Shown: one piece after another, positions 1 to 9,364 of the stretch | Numbering within the stretch: position 1 is the stretch's first letter | Layout: every line of letters starts with the position of its first letter | NCBI RefSeq assembly: GCF_012295575.1 | Contig: NZ_CP051180.1 | Coordinates: 1,984,001 to 2,048,000 of the forward strand | Origin: Ferrimonas lipolytica | GTDB lineage: Bacteria > Pseudomonadota > Gammaproteobacteria > Enterobacterales > Shewanellaceae | Reading direction: 5' to 3' | DNA length: 64,000 bases | The notes under the pieces: generated by a model | The model's database searches: none | Told to the model about the DNA's origin: nothing | What the model saw: only the letters and a program-made list of their open reading frames with translations | Position numbers and translations under genes: made by a program

Positions 1-1
1 T

Positions 2-1306
2 TGTGACACTTTAAGAAATCGCACCCTGCAATCCCAGCGAGAATTAAAATCTGGCCAAGATTCGATGCTTACTCTTAGCCAGAGGTTAGCGGCAATTGAC
101 AACATTTCCGTTCATATTAAACGCGAAATCATCCATTTCCAGCAAGATATCATTAAGCCGACCATCAGCGTTTGGGACTTCGTGCCTAAAATTACCCAAT
201 TGGCAAGCATCTACGAATCATTATTGTTAGAGCGACTGGTTAAAGGCGAACCGATTGAGGCCACTGCTCAGCACCAACATATGGCGCATGAGTTGGCTCA
301 TCAACTATCAGAACTGGAGTTTCGAGCTAAGGATCGTGACAGCATTGCCGCACTTAAAGCCGAGTTAGCTGGCAACGTCAGCGTTGAACGGTTGTTGCAA
401 GCTTACCAGTTGGTCTTGAAGCTGCTGATGACCGAAGTGGTTCGTGAAAAAAACAGCAGCCATCAATTTCTCAGCGCCATCAATGAATGCCTTGCGCTGG
501 TGCGTGACTCCGTCAACGACAACTGGACTGTTACCTTAAATAACTTCAGTAAGCAGCGGGAAACTAACCGCCAGATCACTAATCAATGCAGCGAAATGGA
601 TCAACACCTCCAAGCCGCCACTGAGATCGAAGCGCTAAAACAGCACATCTCAGCCGAACTACAGATGTTGCAAGCCCGCATTAAAGAGCGCGAGCAAGAG
701 CAGCAAAATGACGTAATTCGGTTGAAGAAGTCGATGGATTCGATGCGCAAAGAGATTGAAACCTTGAGCGTAGAGAGTGGCAACTTCAAAGAGAAGTTAG
801 TTGAGCAACAACGGTTAATCATGACCGATACCTTAACTCAGTTGCCTAACCGAGCCGCGATGGACGAACGCTTGAAGCGTGAGTATCGCAACGTTCGCCG
901 CAACAACTCACAACTTTGGGTAGTGGTAGCTGATGTCGACAACTTCAAGCTGATCAACGACAATTTTGGCCACCCCGCTGGTGATAAAACACTGCAAGTG
1001 GTTGCGACCACCTTGCAGAACACCCTACGCAAAGGGGAGTTTGTTGCGCGCTACGGCGGTGAAGAGTTTGTTCTATTATTGCCAGATATAGATGAAGAAC
1101 AGGCGTTACACATCGTCAACCGCGTTCGCGAGCGAGTTAGCTCGATTCCATTTAAGTTTGGCGATCGACGGGTAGCACTAACGATCTCATTTGGTTGTGC
1201 TCAGGTTAACAGCAACGAAACCATCCATGAGACCTTTGAGCGAGCCGATGGCGCCTTATATCGTGCTAAACGCAATGGGCGAAATAGAGTCGAGATAGAT
1301 AAATAA
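2..1306 (+). CDS. GGDEF diguanylate cyclase, 5' end outside window
   Basis: This protein probably makes cyclic di-GMP from two GTP. The reading frame is open from base 2 to the window edge, with no stop before the first ATG at 65, so the true start may lie upstream and the gene is likely cut by the window. From the Met at 65, about 260 residues form a mostly helical, glutamine- and glutamate-rich region that looks like a coiled-coil sensor. The C-terminal GGDEF domain follows, with the active-site motif GGEEF at residues 331-335. The inhibitory-site position, five residues before GGEEF, reads RKGE rather than the usual RxxD, so product inhibition may be weak. No membrane segment is visible in the part seen. 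The gene ends 16 bp before ppnN and may be cotranscribed with it. Catalytic domain call is firm; the sensor input is unknown. Confidence 0.88.
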   Translation, partial: CDTLRNRTLQSQRELKSGQDSMLTLSQRLAAIDNISVHIKREIIHFQQDIIKPTISVWDFVPKITQLASIYESLLLERLVKGEPIEATAQHQHMAHELAHQLSELEFRAKDRDSIAALKAELAGNVSVERLLQAYQLVLKLLMTEVVREKNSSHQFLSAINECLALVRDSVNDNWTVTLNNFSKQRETNRQITNQCSEMDQHLQAATEIEALKQHISAELQMLQARIKEREQEQQNDVIRLKKSMDSMRKEIETLSVESGNFKEKLVEQQRLIMTDTLTQLPNRAAMDERLKREYRNVRRNNSQLWVVVADVDNFKLINDNFGHPAGDKTLQVVATTLQNTLRKGEFVARYGGEEFVLLLPDIDEEQALHIVNRVRERVSSIPFKFGDRRVALTISFGCAQVNSNETIHETFERADGALYRAKRNGRNRVEIDK

Positions 1307-1322
1307 TCACTAAGGAGCGACC

Positions 1323-2678
1323 ATGCAGATCCAAGTCCGACCCAAAGGCAGCTTGGATCAGCTGTCGCAATTAGAGATCGAGCGCTTACACGCCAGCGCC
1401 AAATCTGATTTGTACCAGCTGTTTCGTAGCTGCTCACTGGCGGTCTTAGCTGCAGGGATTGAGTGTGACGACAGTGAAAGGCTTTTTTCACTGTATAAAG
1501 ACTTTCAAATCAAAGTGCTTCGCCAGGAACGCGGGGTGATCCTCGAGCTCACTAACCCTCCGCTCGAAGCCTTGGTTGACGGTAAATTGATGCGCAGTAT
1601 TCAAGAGCATCTCTCTGCGGTAATGCGTGACATTCTCTACATCAATGAGCGTTTCGAAAGCCTTAGTCACATCAGCCTTACCAACGAAAAGCATATCACC
1701 AACGCAGTGTTTGAGATCGTCCGCAATGCCAAAGCGATAAAGACTGGCTCTAGCACCAATATGGTCTGTTGTTGGGGTGGACATAGCATTAACCCAGTCG
1801 AATACCAATACACCCGAGAAGTCGGCTTTGAGCTGGGACTACGAGATCTAAATATATGCACCGGTTGTGGCCCAGGCGCCATGGAAGGGCCAATGAAAGG
1901 TGCCGCTATCGCTCATGCCAAACAACGTAACAAGGATGGTCGCTTTTTAGGGTTAACTGAGCCGTCGATTATCGCCGCCGAGCCGCCAAATCAGATTGTT
2001 AATGAACTGGTGATTCTGCCCGATATCGAGAAGCGATTAGAGGCGTTTGTGCGCATCAGTCACGGCATTGTTATCTTCCCCGGTGGGGTTGGTACCGCCG
2101 AAGAGTTGCTGTACCTACTGGGGATATTGCTTAACGAACATAACCTTAACGAACCAATGCCGGTAATACTAACTGGCCCGGCTTCAAGCAGCAGTTATTT
2201 TGAAGAGATCCATCAGTTTATTGGCGCCACACTGGGTCCGAAAGCACAGAATCGCTATCGCATCATCATTGACGACCCAGTTGAAGTTGCCCGCCATATC
2301 AAACAACAAAGCGCCATCGTTAAGATGAACAGGCAGCAAACTGGTGACTCCTTCGCATTTAACTGGAGCCTTAAAATTGAACCTGAGTTTCAACTGCCTT
2401 TCGAGCCGAGCCATGAAGCGATGGCGAACCTAGCATTGCAACCTTCAGAGGACATTAGCGCATTAGCAGCCAATTTGCGTAAAGCGTTCTCAGGCATTGT
2501 TGCTGGTAATGTAAAAAGTAGTGGTGTCGCCGCCATTGCTAAACACGGCCCATTTCAGCTGAACGGTGATGCCGATATGATGAGACGTATGGACAACCTA
2601 TTAGCTGCATTCGTCTCCCAAGGACGTATGAAACTGCAAGGCGAATATCACCCCTGCTACGAGATCAATCATCCATGA
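1323..2678 (+). CDS. ppnN: Nucleotide 5'-monophosphate nucleosidase PpnN
   Basis: PpnN (formerly YgdH) splits purine and pyrimidine 5'-monophosphates into free base and ribose 5-phosphate, a cytosolic nucleotide salvage step controlled by (p)ppGpp in E. coli. The 451-residue length matches the family (about 454). The LOG-type signature PGGVGTAEE lies at residues 253-261, with a preceding Gly-rich [14 protein letters not shown] segment. The ATG is preceded by AAGGAG at a normal distance, which fixes the start. Its stop overlaps the xni start as ATGA, so the two are translationally coupled, a pairing that is common in gammaproteobacteria. Confidence 0.95.
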   Translation: MQIQVRPKGSLDQLSQLEIERLHASAKSDLYQLFRSCSLAVLAAGIECDDSERLFSLYKDFQIKVLRQERGVILELTNPPLEALVDGKLMRSIQEHLSAVMRDILYINERFESLSHISLTNEKHITNAVFEIVRNAKAIKTGSSTNMVCCWGGHSINPVEYQYTREVGFELGLRDLNICTGCGPGAMEGPMKGAAIAHAKQRNKDGRFLGLTEPSIIAAEPPNQIVNELVILPDIEKRLEAFVRISHGIVIFPGGVGTAEELLYLLGILLNEHNLNEPMPVILTGPASSSSYFEEIHQFIGATLGPKAQNRYRIIIDDPVEVARHIKQQSAIVKMNRQQTGDSFAFNWSLKIEPEFQLPFEPSHEAMANLALQPSEDISALAANLRKAFSGIVAGNVKSSGVAAIAKHGPFQLNGDADMMRRMDNLLAAFVSQGRMKLQGEYHPCYEINHP

Positions 2679-3445
2679 GCGTTTCGCTACTTCTTATTGA
2701 TGCCCTAAACCTGATACGGCGAATCCACGCCGCCGTACCAACAGAGGATCAAAATGCATTATTTGACCGCTGCCAAGGGGCATTAACCAAGGCACTAAGG
2801 CTGCATAAGCCCAGCCATGCCATCTTGGTATGGGACGGAGGCCATCAACACAGTTGGCGCCGCGAGATCTACCCTGAATACAAAGCACAACGTAAACCGA
2901 TGCCGGAGGATCTGGCTAAGGTATTACCGCAACTACGACAAGCACTTGAACAACAAGGCGTTGGTTCGGTTAAGCAGCAACAGTTTGAAGCCGATGACAT
3001 CATCGCTACCATCGCCGATAAGGTGGCAAATTACGGCGGTAAGGTGTTGGTGTTATCCACCGACAAAGGCTTTGCTCAATTGCATAGCTCTGCCATTAGC
3101 CAGTGGGATCACTTCAGTGGTGAACCAATAGACAGCAAATTTATTGAAGCTAAAGTAGGGGTGACGCAAGCACAGTTACTCGACTTCTGGGCCTTAGCCG
3201 GTGATAGTGGTAATGGCATTCCTGGTGTGCCAGGCATCGGCAAAAAGACCGCGATACAACTGCTAAATAACTACCCAAATATTAAAGCCATTTACGCCGC
3301 TGAACCACAGCCGGGAAAACTCGGAGAAAGGCTACTGGCCCATAAAGCAGACGCTCGTTTGAGCTATCAGCTGGTACGCCTACGGCGAGATATCGAACTC
3401 AATATTAACCTCAGTCAATATCGATTGCATAAGGAGATGGCATGA
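2675..3445 (+). CDS. xni: Flap endonuclease Xni
   Basis: Xni (ExoIX/YgdG) belongs to the 5'-nuclease family related to the N-terminal domain of DNA polymerase I, and acts on 5' flap DNA in replication or repair. The 256-residue protein shows the acidic metal-site segment [11 protein letters not shown] and the helix-three-turn-helix DNA-binding region [13 protein letters not shown] near residues 180-192. Several acidic metal ligands of full 5'-nucleases are known to be missing in Xni proteins; they were not scored individually here. The start overlaps the ppnN stop (ATGA), and the stop overlaps the next gene in the same way. Confidence 0.93.
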   Translation: MSVSLLLIDALNLIRRIHAAVPTEDQNALFDRCQGALTKALRLHKPSHAILVWDGGHQHSWRREIYPEYKAQRKPMPEDLAKVLPQLRQALEQQGVGSVKQQQFEADDIIATIADKVANYGGKVLVLSTDKGFAQLHSSAISQWDHFSGEPIDSKFIEAKVGVTQAQLLDFWALAGDSGNGIPGVPGIGKKTAIQLLNNYPNIKAIYAAEPQPGKLGERLLAHKADARLSYQLVRLRRDIELNINLSQYRLHKEMA

Positions 3446-4134
3446 GCAACACCACCCTCATCACAGGGGCAAACCGCGGTATCGGCTTGCAATTTGTGCA
3501 GCAATTACTAGCCCAAGGCGACACTGTGATTGCTTGTTGCCGTAACCCGGAACAAGCAGCAGAGCTGGTTCAACTGGGAGAGCAGTTTCCCCACCACTTA
3601 GAGTTAGTTGGCTTAGACGTCAGCCAACCAGAACAGCTGCACGGTTTAAAGGCGTATCTAGGCGACCGAATTATCGATACCCTCATCAATAACGCCGGTC
3701 TATACGGACCAAAAGGGCTGCACTTTGGTGAGGTAGATAGCTCCGGTTTTAACGAGGTAATGCAAGTAAATGTATTGGCCCCATTACTGCTGGTACAAAC
3801 CCTTAGCGATAATTTGGCGCGGAACAGTAAGATTGCCATTTTATCGTCAATGATGGGATCGATAAGCGACAACCAAAGTGGTGGTGCCTATCTTTACCGC
3901 GCCTCTAAATCTGCAGTAAACGCGATAGGTAAGAGCTTGGCTAACGATCTGGCTCCGCGTGGAGTCGCCGTTATTTTGCTCCACCCTGGTTGGGTACAAA
4001 CCGAAATGGGTGGGCCCAATGCGCTGATTGATACCCAAACCTCTGTTGAAGGCATGCTTAAAGTCATTGCCGCACTCAATCTCGATAACAGTGGCGAATT
4101 CCGCAACTACGATGGGCGGGAACTCGGGTGGTAA
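3442..4134 (+). CDS. Short-chain dehydrogenase/reductase
   Basis: This is a classical SDR oxidoreductase of 230 residues. The Rossmann nucleotide-binding motif TGANRGIG sits at residues 8-15, NNAG follows near residue 87, and the catalytic YxxxK is present as YRASK near residue 152, preceded by a serine-rich strand. It resembles the C-factor/sniffer-like group, whose substrates are poorly defined. The start overlaps the xni stop by 4 bp, so it is the third gene of a coupled run with ppnN and xni. Downstream lies a truncated MITE. The family call is firm; the substrate is not known. Confidence 0.9.
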   Translation: MSNTTLITGANRGIGLQFVQQLLAQGDTVIACCRNPEQAAELVQLGEQFPHHLELVGLDVSQPEQLHGLKAYLGDRIIDTLINNAGLYGPKGLHFGEVDSSGFNEVMQVNVLAPLLLVQTLSDNLARNSKIAILSSMMGSISDNQSGGAYLYRASKSAVNAIGKSLANDLAPRGVAVILLHPGWVQTEMGGPNALIDTQTSVEGMLKVIAALNLDNSGEFRNYDGRELGW

Positions 4135-4163
4135 AAGCGACCAACAGTTAACCCGTAATGAAT

Positions 4164-4324
4164 GGCTGTGTACCAACTAAGTGTTGTTCTTTCCAAAGCA
4201 GTTAAAGCACTGGCTTGGTGAGTCGCGATACAAAGGATAACGCACTATAGCTATTGATCTTCTGCCGCATCGGAGCAGTCCAGTGAAGCGTTTTGGACTG
4301 CGAACTAAGGCAAAGGGGGGGATT
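4164..4324 (+). mobile_element. MITE copy 1 (3'-truncated)
   Basis: This is the left half of the dispersed element found throughout the window. It starts with GGCTGTGTACCAAC and contains the internal dyad AGTCCA...TGGACT. Similarity to the other copies stops at about 4324, shortly after the G-run, and no right terminal repeat or second target duplication is seen. It lies between the convergent dehydrogenase and TetR genes. Confidence 0.8.
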
Positions 4325-4611
4325 ACAATGGCAGTCGGGTTAGGGCTGAAGACGCATACTCTTGAGCTGTTAACAGGAAGAAGGCCTAGTTGCTGCTAAC
4401 AACTGCGGGGTCACTCGGTGAATAGCATATTATCAGGATAAATAAGCGGTCCAGTGAAGTATTTGTCAGCGTAGGCACTACGCTAAGCTGCAGCGGCGCG
4501 CTCATGGCTAAGTTAGCAACGAAGCACTAACATCAATACTGAGCCGACCCCAATTGACTGTTAGCCAAAGTAATAACCACAAGTTTATCGATATATTACG
4601 TCTTAAATACC
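4325..4611. other. Gene-free stretch after truncated MITE
   Basis: No open frame with coding character and no convincing RNA gene is seen here. There is a small dyad (GCGTAGGCACTACGC). The sequence replaces the right half expected of the MITE, so a deletion or later rearrangement joined unrelated DNA at this point. Confidence 0.4.
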
Positions 4612-5298
4612 TTAGATTTTGCCACTACAGTAATCGAGTAAAACCTGTTGTACCTTTGCCAAGTCAACACCGTGGTCATTTACCCAATCAAGGCTCTGCA
4701 ATAAAAACTGCTGTTGCTGCAAATAGGCCTGCAGCACCTTGTACTGTTCCGGTTGTGCCATACCAACGTTATCTAACATGGTCATCTTACCGCGCTGCAA
4801 CGCCATCATATCAACCGAAACCAGCGATAGCTGCTTAGGGCTAGCCGCTAATTTCCCAGCTCGAACTGCGCGCTTGAGGCTCATCTCAGCAGCGCGAAAC
4901 AACCACATAAGATCCCCAGCCCAGTGATCTACTGTTGCTGGATTAGCATCTAACCACATCGCCTGATTCACTGGAAGAAAGCGCAAGCCGTGATCGGCAG
5001 GTGAACGCATCTGCATCAGGATCGGAAAACCGTGTAATGCTAACAGTTGTTCCTGAGTGCTGAGAGCGGGATGGTGCAGTAATATCTTAGCCGCCTGTAT
5101 ATTGCTCTGTAGGGTTCGGCTTTGCACCGCAATCATCAGTTCCGATTTATTGGGGAAATGCTTATAGATGGTCGATTTTGAGCAGCCCAAGGTGCTTGCC
5201 AAGGCCGATAGCGAGAAATCGATGATGCCATATTGTCGCAACTGTTGAACCGCTGCCTGGAGGATCTCGGGTCGTTGAATGGCCATGGCTGCAAACAC
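4612..5298 (-). CDS. TetR family regulator
   Basis: This is a 228-residue TetR-type repressor. The N-terminal helix-turn-helix is clear, with LGCSKSTIYKHFPNKSELM at about residues 38-56, followed by an all-helical ligand-binding domain. The start drawn is GTG; an in-frame ATG 12 bp inside (5286) is equally possible, and neither has a strong Shine-Dalgarno sequence. It lies downstream of, and on the same strand as, the arylsulfotransferase gene, with a terminator between. Its helix-turn-helix resembles that of the second TetR gene on the other side of that enzyme. Target and ligand are unknown. Confidence 0.88.
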   Translation of the reverse strand: MFAAMAIQRPEILQAAVQQLRQYGIIDFSLSALASTLGCSKSTIYKHFPNKSELMIAVQSRTLQSNIQAAKILLHHPALSTQEQLLALHGFPILMQMRSPADHGLRFLPVNQAMWLDANPATVDHWAGDLMWLFRAAEMSLKRAVRAGKLAASPKQLSLVSVDMMALQRGKMTMLDNVGMAQPEQYKVLQAYLQQQQFLLQSLDWVNDHGVDLAKVQQVLLDYCSGKI

Positions 5299-5502
5299 TA
5301 TAGAAAAACATCAGTATGCGAACCTGCCTTACACGACTCAACCATCTTCACTGAACGTTGGAGATTTGTGGTTGGCCGGTCACGTCGATTACTCAATTAC
5401 CCGAATCTTTTTGGCGCTAAAGTTGCGACGCTGAGACGAGCCAGCAAGACACACGGCTCACTGCTGGTTTTGCCCCGCGCCAAATAGATATAATAAACGA
5501 AA

Positions 5503-5527
5503 AAGCGGCAGCCTATGGCTGCCGCTT
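5503..5527 (-). terminator. Terminator of arylsulfotransferase gene
   Basis: This is a perfect 11-bp stem (AAGCGGCAGCC) with a 3-nt loop. On the minus strand it is followed by a run of T. It begins about 30 bp after the assT stop. Confidence 0.85.
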
Positions 5528-5555
5528 AGTGTCTTAACTAATGATGGTTAGCTAA

Positions 5556-7313
5556 TTAGAACGCCTTGTCTGGATCAATAACCAGTGCACGGTAGGCTGC
5601 CATGCTTGGCGATACGTGCCACATCTTCATCTCAACCTTCACGTCCTTGTCCTGACCCGCTGATACTTCAGTAATCCATGGCGTGGATACCTCTGGGCGG
5701 TTGAACAAGCCAGCAGAACCGGAGAACATCACCATGGTTTCCGTATCGGCATGGTACTTAATGCTTGAAGTTACTGCACTGTACCATTCGTAACCGCGTT
5801 CTTTACCATATTCCCAAACCTGTTCAACGGTCATGTCTTTTTCGTTGATCTTGTACTCAACACCACGAGAGTACTTCATGCTTGGCATGGCTGGCTGGTC
5901 CAAACCACGGCCGTCACCATTATCAAACACCGTTAGGGTGCCACGGCCACTCAACCACGCAGTATGTTGAGTCCAAGACCAGTCAAAGTCAGTATCTTCA
6001 CAAACCCCTGCCTCACAGTTGAGCTTGCGACCTTTAGAATCGACTGGGGTAAGTACCTTGTCCTCGAAACCGTTACGCCAACCTTCTGGTGCCGACAGGA
6101 TCCACTTCACTTCTTTATCGCGGCCAATCTTAACGGTGCCCTGGTGACGCAATGACAAAATGATGGAGTCGTCTGATGCGTCATAAGCGATGGAGTTGAC
6201 GTGGGCCCAGTTACGGCCAGTACCGATACCAATTTCGTCACCAAATGGTGCATCCGGCTCAAGCTCAACCTTCTGCCCCATCTTATCCATATCGATGTTC
6301 AGACATACCGCTGAAGAATCAAGCACGGTGATCAACGAGGACCGAGTTGGATCCAGAATCATGTTCAGATCCCACTCTTCAACCAGCTTGCCATATTCAT
6401 CGACTTCAATAATGTGGTCACGTACGGTATTAACCAACTTGCCATCAGGACGAACGTAGTTCTTTTTGGCTACTCGGATCATGTAAGTGTCGCGCTCGGT
6501 GCGGATGATCTCGTGGGATTGGTCGATGTAACCACGTGGCAGGCGACGCTCAAATACCTTACGACCGAGCAGATCATAACGCATGTAAGACTGACCTTTA
6601 GCGATGATCATATCGCCGTTTTCCATCTGGTGCCAGCCCATCAACACGCCACGGTGGGCCAGTTTTTCGTCGCCGTTGAACATCAGTGAGTTCAGGTACC
6701 AGCGTACTTCACCTTGGGTATCGGTGACGAAGTTGTAGGATGGGAATGAGTTCCAGTTAGCTGCACCGCCCAAGGCCCAGGTCATCGATTTGGACTCGGT
6801 ACCTCGGTGGCTGGCGTTAACGAGGTAAAGGCGGTCCTCAAACCCCTTCTTAACAGTCTTCACTTCCATCTCAGGGTAAGGGCGCTGCATACCATCCAGT
6901 GCCTTGGTAAAGATCGGCTGGGTCTGGACTTTGTAGGTCTCGCTTACCTGCTTACCGGACTCTTCCAGGGTATAGGTCACATCAACGACGTTCATATGGT
7001 TTGCGTACAGACCAAATACCGGAATACCGTTGTGGGTTAGAATGTTCTTGCGCTCAACATCGTAGGAGATAGCGCGGCCATCTTTGCCTTTACCTCGTAC
7101 CGTTACCTTGGCGTCCAACAAACGCTTACCACCAAGATCGATAACCGCCGCCAGTGGAGCGATATCGTAAGGGTTAATAACCACATTACCCAGCTGCCCC
7201 TGAGTTGGTGGCCCACCGGTGGATGCGAACTTACCGGCATAGGCGTTAAAGGCTGGCGCGGCAATCAAGCTACCAACCAGCAGGGCTAAAGTGGTGACAT
7301 TACGTGTTTTCAT
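5556..7313 (-). CDS. Periplasmic arylsulfate sulfotransferase (AssT family)
   Basis: AssT enzymes move a sulfate group from one phenolic ester to another phenol in the periplasm without PAPS. The 585-residue protein begins with a signal peptide (Met-Lys-Thr-Arg, hydrophobic core, cleavage near AYA). The known active-site set of the E. coli enzyme (His252, His356, Asn358, Arg374, His436) is matched here by His267, His371, Asn373, Arg389 and His450, with an almost constant offset; His450 would carry the sulfate. Cys433 and Cys438 correspond to the disulfide next to the active site. The dsbL/dsbI oxidase pair that accompanies assT in uropathogenic E. coli is not present nearby. A TetR gene lies on each side. 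The family call is strong; the natural donor and acceptor are unknown. Confidence 0.93.
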   Translation of the reverse strand: MKTRNVTTLALLVGSLIAAPAFNAYAGKFASTGGPPTQGQLGNVVINPYDIAPLAAVIDLGGKRLLDAKVTVRGKGKDGRAISYDVERKNILTHNGIPVFGLYANHMNVVDVTYTLEESGKQVSETYKVQTQPIFTKALDGMQRPYPEMEVKTVKKGFEDRLYLVNASHRGTESKSMTWALGGAANWNSFPSYNFVTDTQGEVRWYLNSLMFNGDEKLAHRGVLMGWHQMENGDMIIAKGQSYMRYDLLGRKVFERRLPRGYIDQSHEIIRTERDTYMIRVAKKNYVRPDGKLVNTVRDHIIEVDEYGKLVEEWDLNMILDPTRSSLITVLDSSAVCLNIDMDKMGQKVELEPDAPFGDEIGIGTGRNWAHVNSIAYDASDDSIILSLRHQGTVKIGRDKEVKWILSAPEGWRNGFEDKVLTPVDSKGRKLNCEAGVCEDTDFDWSWTQHTAWLSGRGTLTVFDNGDGRGLDQPAMPSMKYSRGVEYKINEKDMTVEQVWEYGKERGYEWYSAVTSSIKYHADTETMVMFSGSAGLFNRPEVSTPWITEVSAGQDKDVKVEMKMWHVSPSMAAYRALVIDPDKAF

Positions 7314-7459
7314 AATTGTTTCAATCCATGGTTAACGGTTCGAAACCACTATAAAAAATGGTGAGCTAAGCGAGTGCGATACAGCCTCAAAATCACTGAA
7401 CAGCTTGTACCGCTATTGTTAGTTAATAAGTACCAACGGTTTCCCTAACTGCGAGAGGA

Positions 7460-8146
7460 TTAGCGAATGGCACTCGATTCCAGTTCACTGGCCAGCCAAA
7501 CCTGCAAGCCATCACCATCAACTTGGGTCAGTTCAGGCCACATCAATTGCCGTGCTATTGCGGCAAAGCGGTCGATATAATGCCGGTTAGGTAAACAGTT
7601 GTAGATGGCACCGTAAACAAAATTGCAGTTGGCTGCGATGTAGCCTCGCTCCAATGCAAACATCGCATCCAGTACAGCCTTCACTTGTTCGGTTTGAGCC
7701 GCCACTGATGGTTCCTGTTCGATGATAAGCGATGGGATCCGTCGTACTCGCTCTATGTTGGTCACTAAGCCTTGCTTACTATCCTTGCTTGCCCGACGCC
7801 ACAATACCGAGTTGGTGGCCAGAAAGGCTAGACCGTGAGCATAAGGATGTTCGGTGCGGTACACCACGTTGCTGGTAGAAAACAGCACTAACCGCTCCAA
7901 GGCGTTAAAGCACTCGGCATCGAGGATCTTCTGCGACATGTTTAACCGCCACAATAACTCACGGTTAAACACCGCTAGCATCAGCTCATCTTTATTAGCA
8001 TAGTGACGATAAATAGTGGCCTTAGAGCAGCCTACCTCGGCAGCTACGGTACCTAGCGACATATCGACAATCCCCTGTTTTGCCAGTTGTCGTTCAGCCA
8101 CATCGAGAATGGTTTCAGCGCTGTTCATTACATACTCATCATTCAT
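7460..8146 (-). CDS. TetR family regulator
   Basis: This is a TetR-type regulator of about 228 residues from the chosen start. The helix-turn-helix VGCSKATIYRHYANKDELM is near the N-terminus. The frame extends upstream to 8233, but that extension is hydrophobic and unlike a TetR N-terminus, so ATG 8146 (MNDEYV) is preferred; ATG 8128 is another option. It is divergent from the metallo-beta-lactamase-fold gene, with a perfect 12-bp palindrome in the shared intergenic region, and lies 146 bp upstream of assT on the same strand. It may control either neighbour. Start confidence is moderate; family call is firm. Confidence 0.85.
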   Translation of the reverse strand: MNDEYVMNSAETILDVAERQLAKQGIVDMSLGTVAAEVGCSKATIYRHYANKDELMLAVFNRELLWRLNMSQKILDAECFNALERLVLFSTSNVVYRTEHPYAHGLAFLATNSVLWRRASKDSKQGLVTNIERVRRIPSLIIEQEPSVAAQTEQVKAVLDAMFALERGYIAANCNFVYGAIYNCLPNRHYIDRFAAIARQLMWPELTQVDGDGLQVWLASELESSAIR

Positions 8147-8319
8147 ATCAGAGCGCTTAGGGTAGCTTATTGAGCTAATCACAACGTTGGTCCACAGCAC
8201 ACTACAAGCAACACTGAAAACCGCACAACTCAATACTAGTAAAACTCGGTTGATTAGTGCTTAGGTTAGCTCATTTCGCTTCGGCGATTGAATTGCAGTC
8301 ACTTGTGGCCGTGCGTATA

Positions 8320-8336
8320 TTAAACGTTCGTTTGAA
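8320..8336. promoter_or_regulatory. Candidate TetR operator
   Basis: TTAAACGTTCGTTTGAA contains the perfect 12-bp palindrome AAACGTTCGTTT (8322-8333). It lies between the divergent TetR and MBL-fold genes, 34 bp before the latter's start. Palindromes of this kind are typical TetR-family sites. The assignment is by position only. Confidence 0.5.
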
Positions 8337-8369
8337 AATAGTATTCGCTTTAATAGACTAGGAGCATGG

Positions 8370-9182
8370 ATGCCAGTTCGAGGACGTTATCAACATCAAG
8401 GGGTTGAAGGAGTGCGAGTCGGCCGCTTTAATCGAGGCATCAATACCACCTTCATCTGCTACCGAATCGAAGACACGCTGTTTGATAGCGGTCCAGCTAA
8501 TCAATGGCCCGAGGTTGAGTCATTTGTCGCTGAGAAACCTGTACGGCAGTTGCTCATAACTCATCATCACGAAGATCACAGCGCCAATGCCGCGGCAATT
8601 GCAGCCAAATTCAACATCACCCCCTACGCACCAACTCAAGCACTTGATAAACTTCGTTATGGCTATAAAACTCCGCTGATCCAGCAACTGTTTTGGGGCA
8701 AACCGAACCCAGTTAAAACCCAACCCTTTAACAATAGGATGCAATTGTACGATGGCAGCCCAATTGTGCCGGTGCATACCCCAGGTCATGCCCGAGATCT
8801 CACCTGTTTTTATCTGCCACAACAGGGGTACCTATTCAGTGGTGATCTTTACCTCGCCAAATCGATTCGTTACCTGCGCATCGATGAAGATCTAAATCAG
8901 TTAATGGCCAGTATGCGCCTAGCATTAACATTAGACTTCGATACCCTACTGTGTCCCCATCGCGGCCCAGTCAAGGGTGGTAAAACGGCACTCGCTGCCA
9001 AACTGAATAATATGCGAGAACTTTGTGGTCGCGCGCAGCAGCTATCTCAACAAGGGTTACCGCTCAAGCAGGTAGTAAAGCGCTTGCTCGGCTCAGAGGA
9101 TCTTACCGCCTACCTATCACGCCATAATTTTTGTAAAACCAACCTAATTCGAGCTGCCATTGACGTAGAAAACTTGGATTAG
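8370..9182 (+). CDS. Metallo-beta-lactamase-fold hydrolase
   Basis: This 270-residue MBL-fold protein carries the zinc motif HxHxDH as His65, His67, Asp69 and His70, then HTPGH, SGDLYL and a late CPHRGP histidine, so both metal sites look complete. No signal peptide is seen, so it is probably cytosolic. The C-terminal 70 residues form a helical segment typical of the glyoxalase II-like/LACTB2 group. TAGGAG lies 6 bp before the ATG; a nearby ATG at 8366 is out of frame. The gene is divergent from a TetR regulator that may control it. The substrate cannot be told from the sequence. Confidence 0.88.
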   Translation: MPVRGRYQHQGVEGVRVGRFNRGINTTFICYRIEDTLFDSGPANQWPEVESFVAEKPVRQLLITHHHEDHSANAAAIAAKFNITPYAPTQALDKLRYGYKTPLIQQLFWGKPNPVKTQPFNNRMQLYDGSPIVPVHTPGHARDLTCFYLPQQGYLFSGDLYLAKSIRYLRIDEDLNQLMASMRLALTLDFDTLLCPHRGPVKGGKTALAAKLNNMRELCGRAQQLSQQGLPLKQVVKRLLGSEDLTAYLSRHNFCKTNLIRAAIDVENLD

Positions 9183-9251
9183 TTGGCGACTGAATAGTCG
9201 TTATGTCAGCATAAAAGCCAGCGTTCATGCTGGTTGCCAATTGGCCGTTGG

Positions 9252-9265
9252 TTGATTTAGATCAA
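9252..9265 (+). promoter_or_regulatory. Perfect FNR/EtrA-type site
   Basis: TTGATTTAGATCAA matches the FNR consensus TTGATNNNNATCAA exactly. If it sits at -41.5, transcription would start near 9300, and TATTGT at 9288-9293 falls exactly where the -10 element should be. It would drive the gene at 9365 as a class II activated promoter under oxygen limitation. Confidence 0.7.
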
Positions 9266-9364
9266 GTCGAAGTGAGGGTAACTTTTCTATTGTTAAATGG
9301 TGATATTTTCACCTAAGCAGTATGGCTGCTAACGGCCTTACTGCCTATAGGTAAGGAGGCCAGC

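Noticed and set aside
4325-4611. Right end of MITE copy 1
   Set aside because: The stretch GGTCCAGTGAAGTATTTGTCAGC vaguely resembles the central part of the element, but no GACACAGCC end or TAATGAAT duplication was found.
5233-5487. 84-codon plus-strand frame upstream of the first TetR gene
   Set aside because: It overlaps the TetR start antisense, is rich in Arg and Leu without pattern, and has no ribosome site.
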